Below, in pieces: positions 8,757 through 15,927 of a DNA stretch of 51,991 nt. Numbering within the stretch: position 1 is the first letter of the stretch; each line of letters starts with the position of its first letter. The stretch comes from Chitinispirillales bacterium (GTDB taxonomy: Bacteria; Fibrobacterota; Chitinivibrionia; Chitinivibrionales; Chitinispirillaceae): positions 1 to 51,991 of the forward strand of contig JAITFQ010000020.1 in NCBI GenBank assembly GCA_031281225.1, written 5' to 3'. The position numbers and the translations under genes are program-made. A model generated the notes under the pieces. The model was not told where the DNA came from. It saw only the letters and a program-made list of their open reading frames with translations, and ran no database searches.

Positions 8757-8912
8757 TGAACATCCTTTGTTTAAAAGTTTCGCGAGAATGGATAAACAAA
8801 AAATATATGTTAGGGAGCCGGCTACTTTATATAAAAAAAATATTAATACTGAATATTGAAAAAAACTATGGGATGATAGTGTAACAGTCACATTTATTAA
8901 AGGAGCAGTAAA

Positions 8913-9662
8913 ATGAGTAAGACGAGTAAGATGGGAGCAAAAGCTTTCATGCGGTGGGTTGGAACGGTGGCGATTGGGATAGCGGTGGGGATGGTGGGAT
9001 GTGGGGGAGATGATAATCCCGGCGGGGGTGGCGGTAACGGGACGGGCGGTAATGGCGGTGGGGGCGGACACGGTTTCTTTAACCCAAACATAAATTATGG
9101 TTCGTTTACTGATTCGAGAGATGGTAAAACGTATCGTACAGTTCAAATAGGTACCCAAACATGGATGGCCGAAAATTTGAATTTTAATGCGAGCGGTAGC
9201 GTGTGTTACAATAATAGTCCTGACAGTTGCGCTAAGTATGGTCGTCTTTATGATTGGGAAACAGTTATGAATGGTGCTTCAAGTTCTTCATCAAGTCCTA
9301 GCGGCGTTCAAGGTATTTGTCCTGTTGGTTGGCATGTTCCTAGTGATGCTGAATGGGAGACATTGGTTAATTTTGCCGGTGGTTCATCTACTGCCGGAAC
9401 TCAGTTGAAGTCTACGACAGGTTGGAATACTAATAGTGGTCATGTTCCCGGTACTGATAGTTTCGGTTTTTCGGCTCTGCCCGGCGGCTTCGGCTACGGT
9501 AGCAATTTCGGCAGTGTCGGCAGCCGCGGCTACTGGTGGAGCGCTACGGAGAACGGTGCGGCTGGCGCGCGGTACCGGGTCATGTACTGGGACGACAGCG
9601 GCGTGAACACGTTCTGGGTCAGCAAGGCGAGCCTGAATTCCGTCCGTTGCCTTCAGGACTGA
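8913..9662 (+). CDS. FISUMP-domain lipoprotein (Fibrobacter major paralogous domain)
   Basis: A secreted lipoprotein of 249 residues. The start is fixed by AAAGGAGCAGTAAA just before the ATG. The signal peptide ends in the lipobox GMVGC (Cys30). A glycine-rich linker (about 31-58) leads to a FISUMP domain (about 60-248) with its hallmark motifs: DGKTYRTVQIGTQTWMAENL, CPVGWHVPSDAEWETL, GYWWSATE and the terminal SVRCLQD. The domain is related to the C-type-lectin-like fold and is thought to act at the cell surface; no enzyme activity is known. The first two thirds are AT-leaning, whereas from about 9470 the gene turns GC-rich with a run of C-ending codons. This suggests a mosaic or diversified 3' end. 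A clear terminator follows at 9700. Confidence 0.9.
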   Translation: MSKTSKMGAKAFMRWVGTVAIGIAVGMVGCGGDDNPGGGGGNGTGGNGGGGGHGFFNPNINYGSFTDSRDGKTYRTVQIGTQTWMAENLNFNASGSVCYNNSPDSCAKYGRLYDWETVMNGASSSSSSPSGVQGICPVGWHVPSDAEWETLVNFAGGSSTAGTQLKSTTGWNTNSGHVPGTDSFGFSALPGGFGYGSNFGSVGSRGYWWSATENGAAGARYRVMYWDDSGVNTFWVSKASLNSVRCLQD

Positions 9663-9699
9663 TGTGGCGTGTGGGTAGCGCAGCACCCCCCATGCCTCC

Positions 9700-9760
9700 A
9701 CCGCAAGCCGCGTTTTTTTGCGGCATGCGGTGTTGTTTTGATTTTTTGTTTTGATTTTTA
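9700..9760 (+). terminator. Rho-independent terminator after the FISUMP gene
   Basis: A 12-bp stem (ACCGCAAGCCGC paired with GCGGCATGCGGT, one mismatch) with a T-rich loop is followed by a long T-rich run containing TTTTTT and TTTTT. Confidence 0.7.
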
Positions 9761-9814
9761 ACAAATACCGTCGCGAGGCGGCCGAATTTTTTTCAAAAAT
9801 TGGGTATAGGCAGA

Positions 9815-9831
9815 TTAATTGATTCAATTAA
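9815..9831. promoter_or_regulatory. Perfect 8+1+8 inverted repeat upstream of the nucleotidyltransferase operon
   Basis: TTAATTGA-T-TCAATTAA is a perfect palindrome 24 nt ahead of the ATG at 9855. It overlaps the TTG used as start by the ORF track, so that TTG is unlikely to be the real start. It is placed like the autoregulatory operator of a toxin-antitoxin unit. Confidence 0.45.
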
Positions 9832-9854
9832 CTCACGAAGAAAAGTTGTGTCTG

Positions 9855-10199
9855 ATGCCGTCTCTCAATTGGGACTATCTTGACACGCATGAGGATATGT
9901 TGGCGGTTATTGAGGGGCGTCTTGAGACTTCCGGCGCGTTTACGCGTGATACGCTTTTTGTTCGGTCTATGGAGCGTTTAACGTGGTACAGTTTTATTGG
10001 TCTTTGGGGGTTAGACGCGGTTAAGAACCTTTATACACCTGAACTGGCCGGGCGGATCTGGCCGAAAGGACTTAGGCAACGTTATGATTTTGCCATCGGA
10101 ACATTACGAGGTGAACCTGTACCCTGTACAGGATGGGGTGTTGGATATTATAAGTCGAAGCGGCACAGATTTTTTTCTAACCGGGGGTACTGCGCTTAG
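9855..10199 (+). CDS. Uncharacterised partner protein of an AbiEii-type nucleotidyltransferase (candidate antitoxin)
   Basis: A small soluble protein of 114 residues from the ATG at 9855; the track start at 9819 is a TTG inside a palindrome. Visible landmarks are LNWDYLDTHEDMLAVIEGRL, SMERLTWYSFIGLWGLDAVK and PKGLRQRYDFAIGTLRGEP. There is no signal peptide or membrane segment and no obvious helix-turn-helix, so it does not look like a classical AbiEi. Its place directly upstream of a nucleotidyltransferase toxin homologue suggests an antitoxin or accessory role. The final 116 nt overlap the toxin gene in another frame, which is unusually long. Either both frames are used, or a frameshift has extended this gene past its original stop. 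Function is inferred from context only. Confidence 0.6.
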   Translation: MPSLNWDYLDTHEDMLAVIEGRLETSGAFTRDTLFVRSMERLTWYSFIGLWGLDAVKNLYTPELAGRIWPKGLRQRYDFAIGTLRGEPVPCTGWGVGYYKSKRHRFFSNRGYCA

Positions 10200-10761
10200 C
10201 CGGGGTTATTATAATCACCGTTATTCAGATGATTTGGACTTTTTTCTGAACAGGGGCCAAACGTTTGAAGAGCAGACCGACAGAGTTCTTGCGTTGCTCA
10301 GAGAGGGTGGGTTCGTTTGGGACGAACCGGATGATTTTTTCAGAGCCGAACACTTTACTACTCTCAGAATAAGGTACGGGGATTCCCAAACTTTGCTTAA
10401 ACTGGATTTTGTGAACGATTTGGTTCCTCATTTCGGTGACATCCGAAAGACAGAGCTTTTTTACCGGACAGATTCCGTACGCAATATCCTTTCTAACAAA
10501 CTCTCGGCCATTTACCGCTGTTCTCCCAAGGATGTCGCCGACATTTGGGCTATCGCAATGCGCGAATCCATAGACTGGATAAGGACAATCCGCGAAGCAA
10601 AGGAGAAAGATGCCGGACTCGAAACACCGGACATTTGCAACATCCTAAAAAGCATGCCGCAGGAAAAATTCGATACGATACCCTGGATCAAGAAACCTGA
10701 CTGGTCTGTATTCTGCGACGACATCGGGAAGATAGCGCTTGATATGCTTGTTGGGGTGTAA
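10084..10761 (+). CDS. Nucleotidyltransferase, AbiEii/AbiGii toxin family
   Basis: A 225-residue protein of the AbiEii/MenT nucleotidyltransferase group, which includes toxins that modify tRNA or other acceptors. The N-terminal LYPVQDGVLDII is the usual family opening. The active-site signature is FFLTGGTALSRGYYNHRYSDDLDFF (GG-T then D-x-D, seen in two adjacent stretches), and a third acidic position is likely in LLKLDFVNDL. RNILSNKLSAIYRCSPKDVAD is the helical region that follows in this family. The ATG at 10084 places LYPVQD near residue 12, as expected. It overlaps its upstream partner by 116 nt. In AbiE systems the nucleotidyltransferase is the toxin and the upstream gene the antitoxin and repressor. 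The present pair matches that order but not the antitoxin type. Confidence 0.82.
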   Translation: MILPSEHYEVNLYPVQDGVLDIISRSGTDFFLTGGTALSRGYYNHRYSDDLDFFLNRGQTFEEQTDRVLALLREGGFVWDEPDDFFRAEHFTTLRIRYGDSQTLLKLDFVNDLVPHFGDIRKTELFYRTDSVRNILSNKLSAIYRCSPKDVADIWAIAMRESIDWIRTIREAKEKDAGLETPDICNILKSMPQEKFDTIPWIKKPDWSVFCDDIGKIALDMLVGV

Positions 10762-10987
10762 GAGCGAATTTCCCGCGGTTGCCGAAGCAGTCGATATTAC
10801 ATTATAAATCTACTTAAAGCGCCAAAGAAAAGTCAAGAGGTATTCGTTTTTCATAATTAGTTTCATGGTCTTTTTGTTTTTCGTTAGTTCACTCATTCAT
10901 TCCCTCCGCGCGGTAATGTGGACAAGTTCGCCACCGAGAGAGAGACGCTTGGGCTTTTTTTATGCGATGATGATAAAAATAAAAATT
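10762..10987. other. Intergenic stretch with one possible 28-codon minus-strand ORF
   Basis: No convincing gene was seen. On the minus strand a 28-codon frame (10810-10896) begins six nt after GGAGG and reads MSELTKNKKTMKLIMKNEY onward. It resembles nothing I recognise and may be chance or a gene stub. A CTTGGGC tract followed by TTTTTTT at about 10950 has no clear stem. Confidence 0.3.
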
Positions 10988-11016
10988 TTGCATTTCCACA
11001 ACCCGCGTACTATATT
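10988..11016 (+). promoter_or_regulatory. Promoter of the RHH antitoxin gene
   Basis: TTGCAT, a 17-bp spacer and TATATT lie 39 nt before the ATG at 11056. The short leader ends with AAAAGGAGG. Confidence 0.6.
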
Positions 11017-11055
11017 ACATATATAAATAACAAAAATCCTTAAAAGGAGGCCGGG

Positions 11056-11322
11056 ATGGCGGTATTGACGGCAACAGTAAAAGACGATGTGTTTTTCAAG
11101 GTAGAGAAATTTGCGCGGGAAGCCGAACGCCCGCGCGACGAAATAGTCGACGAGGCGATAGACTCCTATTTAAAAAGAGCAGCCTGGAACCGTTACTGTG
11201 AAAGCGGATACACGCCAGAATCACGTAAAGCTGCCGCAGAATGGCTAACGGATGAAGACGTGATACGATTTGTAGATGAGGTAGTACACCCCACACATGA
11301 TTTGTCGGGACGCAGACGATGA
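11056..11322 (+). CDS. Ribbon-helix-helix (CopG-like) antitoxin with altered C-terminus
   Basis: An 88-residue protein with a strong Shine-Dalgarno (AAGGAGG) ahead of the ATG. Residues 1-45 fit a ribbon-helix-helix DNA-binding unit: a short strand (VLTATVKDDV), helix A (KVEKFAREAERPRDEIVDEA) and helix B leading to YLKR. The remainder is a toxin-binding tail of the kind seen in antitoxins of PIN-domain toxins. The last residues (about VVHPTHDLSGRRR) look like read-through into foreign sequence, because the C-terminal part of a PIN toxin begins there in another frame. A deletion appears to have fused the antitoxin 3' end to the toxin 3' end. DNA binding may be intact, but the toxin is not. Confidence 0.75.
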   Translation: MAVLTATVKDDVFFKVEKFAREAERPRDEIVDEAIDSYLKRAAWNRYCESGYTPESRKAAAEWLTDEDVIRFVDEVVHPTHDLSGRRR

Positions 11323-11470
11323 CATTTATCTTGAATGTGCGTTATCGGGCCAAGCCGATTACATCGTAACCGGCGATACAGACCTTTTAATTCTGAAAGA
11401 GTATCGAGGTATTGAGATAGTCAATGCCAGTCAATATCTTGAAATCGTAAATCCTGAATCCAGGCTTTGA
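11297..11470 (+). pseudogene. C-terminal remnant of a PIN-domain (PilT/VapC-like) toxin
   Basis: A 57-codon open frame reads MICRDADDDIYLECALSGQA, then DYIVTGDTDLLILKEYRGIE, then a short tail ending ESRL. This corresponds to the last two fifths of a PIN ribonuclease of the COG1569 type: D-x-DDD-x-x-LECAL, then YIVTGD-x-DLL. It is normally preceded by 80-90 residues carrying the first catalytic Asp (LDTN-like), which are missing here. The frame overlaps the antitoxin by 26 nt, and an in-frame TAG lies at 11282. It is too short to fold as a nuclease, so this is a toxin lost by internal deletion. Confidence 0.7.
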
Positions 11471-11545
11471 GTACAATCCCGAACGGTCATAACCGTACTA
11501 CCCCTCCCGCGTCCCTTGTGCTCCGCCTTACAAACCCTGAAATTT

Positions 11546-14500
11546 TTAGATTTCATGTATTCCACGGCTAAACAGTTCGGCCAATGTTATCTTCGCGGAT
11601 TCAAAATCAAAATTGTCTAGCTGAGACACGAGTTCTTCCGTCCCCGGAATAGCCCGGATGTCGTCAAGCAGGGTTACAACCGCAGGATTTATGTTGTCGA
11701 GCATGGACTTTACTTTTTCAAACAGCGCCGATAGCTGTTCGGTATTCAGTGATTCCGCTCCGCCCCGCGCCGTGTGTTCGTCAAGTTGCGGCCGCAATTC
11801 CTCCAAAACCCGCGTTAATTCATTTTTTAAGAGGTCCATTTTATCGCCCGGTACCGAAAGCGTGCCGCCCGCAAGCATTTTTTCGACCTCCGCCGCGATA
11901 TTTTGCAATCCGGTTTTACCAATCTGCCCCGCGTTTCCCTTTAAGGTGTGCGCCAGCCTGTGCGCGAGTTCCGTATCGCCCGTATCAATCGCGCCGGCAA
12001 TATCGGCAAATACCGTTTGACTGTTTTTGACAAAATTGACTTGCAGCATTTTCAACAGCTCTTCCCCGCTAAGCCCCTGTCTATCCTTGTCTGCGGCGGG
12101 AGCGCTTTGGGGAGTCAAGTATTTTAACAGGACGCGCCATAACTCCTGCGCGGTAAACGGTTTGCCTAAATAGTCGGGCATTCCGTGGCGTTTGTAGTTT
12201 TCCAGTTCGCAGACCATCACGTTCGCCGTCATTGCCACGATGGGCGTCCCCGTGTTAAGCGCCGAAATTTGCGTCGCGGCTTCAATCCCGTCCATAACCG
12301 GCATAAACATATCCATAAATATCAGATCAAACGGCTTTTTATTTTCCAGCGCCCGTTCCTGAACCGCTTCTACGGCAATTTTCCCGTTTTCCGCCACTAC
12401 CGTTTTAAGCCCCACCTGCGCGAGGTATTCGCATATAAGCTGGCGGTTCATGGCGTTATCGTCACATATCAGAACCAGGCCGTCAAAATGGGGTTTTTCG
12501 ATGGTGTTGAAACCTTGGCGGTCGGTCACATCGTAATGCGCTTCGATAATTTCATACGTAATTTCGAAACTGAAAACACTGCCGGCACCGGGCGAACTTT
12601 TTACGAATAACTCCCCGCCCATCATCTCCACCAAATTTTTAGTTATCGCAAGCCCAAGCCCCGTGCCGCCATAATTGCGCGTTGTGCTCGAATCCGCCTG
12701 AGTGAACGGGGCGAACACTTTTTCAATCTGCTCAGGGGTCATTCCGATACCGGTGTCCCTTACCTCAAAATAGAGCCGCGCGCTATCGTCGTCGAAGTCT
12801 TTTATACGCGATGAAAATTCTACCGTTCCGGCGTTTGTGAATTTTACCGCGTTCGACAGGAGGTTGATAAACGTTTGATAAAGCCTGACCGGATCACCCA
12901 AAAGTTTTTTGCCGGTTAACGGCTCCACGCAAACTTTGAGGCCCAGCCCCTTTTCCGCGGCGCTCGGCTGAATGACGGACTGACAGCGTAAAATAACCTC
13001 GTGCAAATCGAAAGGCACGCATTCCAGTTCCATTTTGCCGGATTCTATTTTCGAGATGTCGAGGATATCGTTTATGATACGCAATAGCCATACCGTGCTG
13101 TCCGAGATTTTTACCAAATAGTCCTTGACGGCAGGTTCAACCGTTTTGTCCGCCGCAAGTTCGGCGAACCCCATTATACTGTTCATGGGCGTGCGGATTT
13201 CGTGGCTCATCGTTGCGAGGAAAGTGGATTTGGCATGGTTGGCCGTCACGGCGGCGTCACGCGCCGCGCGCCGCTCGGCGCCGGAGATCGCGAGCGCCAT
13301 GATATCGGCGAGGGAAGACGCGAAATTCTGCTCTTCGATCGTCCATTCGCGCATTTTGTCAAATGTTTCATTACGATTCTGCTCAATGCAAACCGCTCCG
13401 GCCAGCTTGCCGTCGATATGTATGGGAACGTCGAGTATGGCGCATAATTCGGGGTCATACCCGTCCACAAGGCCCGACCATATCTCCGAAGTTCTGGTAT
13501 TGTTTGTGACAATCAGCCGCTCGGTTTCAAAAAGTTTTGTATACGCCCCATTGACCGACAGATCAAAATCATCTTGAAGGGTATATTCACCAGTAGACAT
13601 GATATAACAGGAGATGCTTTTGAGGGCGTCTCTCTCCTCCGTTGTATTCCATACCCCTACGCGGGTGGCGTTTAGCGCGGCGCACCCCTCCCGCGCTATA
13701 ATATCGGCGGCGTCTTTTAAAATTCCGGCGGAGACGGTCGGCGACCGGGTAATTTTCACCAGCGCGCCGCTCAGAGCGTTCGCGTATTCATAATTGGATA
13801 CCACGAGTTTCTGAGTTGCGATGGTTTTGCTTTTTACCTTATCCCTGATATATACGATTGTCAAGGAGATAAGCATAAGCGCGAGCACGGCGGCGAATAC
13901 GGTGAAATAAACGGAGCGCTGCGCGGCAAGCCGTTTCCGCGAATAATCATATACCCGGTTTATCCACGTGTCCCCGATGTTTTCGGTATCTATGAAAGCG
14001 AGGGCTTTGCTTAAAATCCCGCGCAGCGCCTCCTCGTTTTTATTAAAACCGAAGTATGACTCTTCGAGCGGCGAATTGAAAGCGAGGTTGACCTTGAACC
14101 CGGGCATTTCGCGCTGGTGCGTCAAGGCGTGCAGCATGATTTCCGACGCCATCACCAAATCTACCTTACCCCGCTCAAGCGCGTCGAGAGCTTCGTTCAT
14201 GCCGGCGAAGTATTTAATGTTGTCGTTATTCGGAAACCATCTTTTATATATGTCGTCGTATGCCGAATTTTTAATAATACCCACGCTCGACCGCACCAAC
14301 TGGTGCGCTTTCAGGTCGGGTAAATCGGTTTTTGACAGAAACGCGTAGCGCGCGGTGAAATACGGCGTGTCATTCCATAGAAAGCGGTGTTTACGCTCGC
14401 CCGTATATATTAGCTGCGTTACAAGGGATATATCGCCAGTTTCAAGGCTTTCCAGTATTTCAAGCCAAAGCGAGTTTCTGTCGGTCGCAGTTTCAAATTT

Positions 14501-15604
14501 GATACCAGTCAGCTCGCCTATTTTCATTAAAATATCTACCGCAATCCCCTGAAAAGTTCCCGACCGCTCATTGTAAAAGCTGATTGGGTAATTGTCATTT
14601 TCCAAAGCGACGCGCACACTGGAACCGGTGGAGGCGAGGCTGTCCAGATAGGCTTTTTCCGCGTCGGAATAAAGATTGTACAGTTGATGTTTTATGTACT
14701 GTATATTGCCCTTGCCGTACAATTCATCCAATATGTCGATTCCGCTGGCGGAGATAAATTTATTCATAACCGATATAACCAGCTCAAGCTCCGCGTTCGC
14801 GGCCGTCAGCGAAACCGGCGTATATACGGTAGGGAACATGTTGCGGATACGGATAAATTCGTGGTGTTTATAGGAGTAAGCGACCGGGGCGTCGTATATA
14901 AAAGCGTCGATAGCGCCCGTTTTGAGCATTTCAACTTCGCACACATCGCCGGTAATCGGCACTATTTCAAAATCGAGTTCGGGATACGCGTCTAAAATGG
15001 AGCGGGCGGTAATCGTGCCGGGCCAAAAGCCTATCCTGCGGCCGCCGATATCCCGTTCAGTTTCGATTTTTGTCGAATTTTCATGCGTAAAAACCCCAAG
15101 CGTGCGCTGCGCGATGGGGAGCGTCATAAAATAAGTTTCCCGACGCTCGGCCGTAGGCGTCATCTCGCCGGTAAAATCAACGGAACCGTCGTCAAACCCA
15201 CCTTTTATATCGTTCCACGTACCGAATTCAATAACAAAAGGTATCTCAAACAGATCGGAAAGCAGCCTGCACAGTTCAGCCGTAAACCCGGCGTAATTAC
15301 CGTCCCGCGCCATAAATATTTCCGTAGAGAGCGGGCTCATGTAGGTAAAGCTCCGCCTTTGGGATTTAAGCGCTTCAATCGCGGCTATTTCCGCGTCCGT
15401 CACACCCGGAATGTCGCGGTAGGTGGAATATGCGGGTAATTCATAAAACGGTTTTCCGTTCCCGGCCCCGCAGCCTGAAAGTACGGCCGCCAGCAACAAC
15501 ACGGGGAGGAAGGAGCGTATCAAGCCGACAGCCAAAACCGGATACCCCGCCCCCTCGCCGAACAATCCGCGGATATCCGTGAAATTGGGTAATATCTCTT
15601 TCAT
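11546..15604 (-). CDS. Second BvgS-like hybrid sensor kinase (two SBP_bac_3, GAF, HisKA, HATPase, REC, Hpt)
   Basis: A 1352-residue paralogue of the sensor at 4613-8449. The signal ends in the lipobox VLSGC (Cys45). Two periplasmic solute-binding modules follow ([40 protein letters not shown]), then a membrane helix near 580-600 ([20 protein letters not shown]). A GAF-like domain (about 625-790, replacing the PAS of the paralogue) precedes HisKA ([20 protein letters not shown]), HATPase_c ([19 protein letters not shown]), a receiver ([24 protein letters not shown]) and Hpt (HTLKGNAG). The N-terminal n-region is unusually long. A TTG at codon 28 would give a compact 18-residue signal, but the promoter at 15611-15640 puts the transcript start about at the ATG. 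No partner gene is adjacent, so it is an orphan sensor. Confidence 0.9.
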   Translation of the reverse strand: MKEILPNFTDIRGLFGEGAGYPVLAVGLIRSFLPVLLLAAVLSGCGAGNGKPFYELPAYSTYRDIPGVTDAEIAAIEALKSQRRSFTYMSPLSTEIFMARDGNYAGFTAELCRLLSDLFEIPFVIEFGTWNDIKGGFDDGSVDFTGEMTPTAERRETYFMTLPIAQRTLGVFTHENSTKIETERDIGGRRIGFWPGTITARSILDAYPELDFEIVPITGDVCEVEMLKTGAIDAFIYDAPVAYSYKHHEFIRIRNMFPTVYTPVSLTAANAELELVISVMNKFISASGIDILDELYGKGNIQYIKHQLYNLYSDAEKAYLDSLASTGSSVRVALENDNYPISFYNERSGTFQGIAVDILMKIGELTGIKFETATDRNSLWLEILESLETGDISLVTQLIYTGERKHRFLWNDTPYFTARYAFLSKTDLPDLKAHQLVRSSVGIIKNSAYDDIYKRWFPNNDNIKYFAGMNEALDALERGKVDLVMASEIMLHALTHQREMPGFKVNLAFNSPLEESYFGFNKNEEALRGILSKALAFIDTENIGDTWINRVYDYSRKRLAAQRSVYFTVFAAVLALMLISLTIVYIRDKVKSKTIATQKLVVSNYEYANALSGALVKITRSPTVSAGILKDAADIIAREGCAALNATRVGVWNTTEERDALKSISCYIMSTGEYTLQDDFDLSVNGAYTKLFETERLIVTNNTRTSEIWSGLVDGYDPELCAILDVPIHIDGKLAGAVCIEQNRNETFDKMREWTIEEQNFASSLADIMALAISGAERRAARDAAVTANHAKSTFLATMSHEIRTPMNSIMGFAELAADKTVEPAVKDYLVKISDSTVWLLRIINDILDISKIESGKMELECVPFDLHEVILRCQSVIQPSAAEKGLGLKVCVEPLTGKKLLGDPVRLYQTFINLLSNAVKFTNAGTVEFSSRIKDFDDDSARLYFEVRDTGIGMTPEQIEKVFAPFTQADSSTTRNYGGTGLGLAITKNLVEMMGGELFVKSSPGAGSVFSFEITYEIIEAHYDVTDRQGFNTIEKPHFDGLVLICDDNAMNRQLICEYLAQVGLKTVVAENGKIAVEAVQERALENKKPFDLIFMDMFMPVMDGIEAATQISALNTGTPIVAMTANVMVCELENYKRHGMPDYLGKPFTAQELWRVLLKYLTPQSAPAADKDRQGLSGEELLKMLQVNFVKNSQTVFADIAGAIDTGDTELAHRLAHTLKGNAGQIGKTGLQNIAAEVEKMLAGGTLSVPGDKMDLLKNELTRVLEELRPQLDEHTARGGAESLNTEQLSALFEKVKSMLDNINPAVVTLLDDIRAIPGTEELVSQLDNFDFESAKITLAELFSRGIHEI

Positions 15605-15610
15605 AGTGAC

Positions 15611-15640
15611 AATATACTATATATCAACGGATAAAGTCAA
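15611..15640 (-). promoter_or_regulatory. Promoter of the orphan BvgS-like kinase, possibly giving a leaderless mRNA
   Basis: On the minus strand TTGACT, an 18-bp spacer and TATATT are followed only 6 nt later by the ATG at 15604. Transcription would begin at or within the start codon. Confidence 0.55.
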
Positions 15641-15703
15641 TGGGAATATGTTAATTTTTGAAAACGGAGCGGGCCCGAATTGCGTATCAAGCAATAAATT
15701 CAT
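15641..15703 (-). pseudogene. N-terminal stub of a PIN-domain toxin
   Basis: The ATG at 15703 overlaps the stop of the small upstream ORF in ATGA. The frame opens MNLLLDTQ, which is the characteristic first strand of a VapC/PIN toxin with its catalytic Asp (LLLDT). It then runs into sequence with no PIN features and stops just before the kinase gene. The toxin has been cut after about eight codons, leaving a scar. Confidence 0.45.
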
Positions 15704-15792
15704 ATTCCCCTCAACAATTCCTCTTCACCTATCTCCCGATCATCCTTGAACTCCTTCGAAAAAACACGACGTGAAACACCATCCTTACTCAT
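15700..15792 (-). CDS. 30-residue ORF with strong SD, probably a shortened antitoxin
   Basis: AAGGAGG lies 9 nt before the ATG at 15792. The frame reads MSKDGVSRRVFSKEFKDDRE and then IGEEELLRGI. It is highly charged, with no membrane segment. Its TGA overlaps the ATG of the PIN stub in ATGA, the coupling usual for antitoxin-toxin pairs. A promoter (TTGACT, 17 bp, TATATA) stands upstream. It may be an intact microprotein or the residue of an antitoxin trimmed together with its toxin. RRVFSKEFK also resembles the start of IS3-type OrfA proteins, so a transposase stub is an alternative. Confidence 0.45.
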   Translation of the reverse strand: MSKDGVSRRVFSKEFKDDREIGEEELLRGI

Positions 15793-15882
15793 AAAAATAA
15801 CCCTCCTTCACACTAAAATACAAGTTAAAACTAACAGAGCGCAAATATAAGAGGGAAAAACCCAGTCGCCGCAAGCGTGCAA

Positions 15883-15911
15883 TATATAACTATGAATACC
15901 ATGCCAGTCAA
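15883..15911 (-). promoter_or_regulatory. Promoter ahead of the small antitoxin-like ORF
   Basis: On the minus strand TTGACT, a 17-bp spacer and TATATA lie directly after the M23/LysM stop codon and about 90 nt before the ATG at 15792. A TATATT at 15881-15886 is an alternative -10 with a 19-bp spacer. Confidence 0.45.
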
Positions 15912-15927
15912 CACATTCGATTCCATT

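Noticed and set aside
8649-9158. 169-aa minus-strand ORF taken as one gene
   Set aside because: Its first three quarters are the antisense of the FISUMP leader and glycine linker (giving Pro/His-rich runs); only the last 35 codons from the ATG at 8756 have an SD and homology-like sequence.
9700-9731. Hairpin considered as an attC or integron site
   Set aside because: It lacks the bulged R/L box structure and is followed by a T-run, so a terminator explains it.
10810-10896. 28-codon minus-strand ORF with GGAGG SD
   Set aside because: It has a fair SD, but the composition (Lys/Leu) is undistinguished, there is no family likeness, and it lies in sequence with several poly-T/poly-A tracts; kept only as a note in the intergenic entry.
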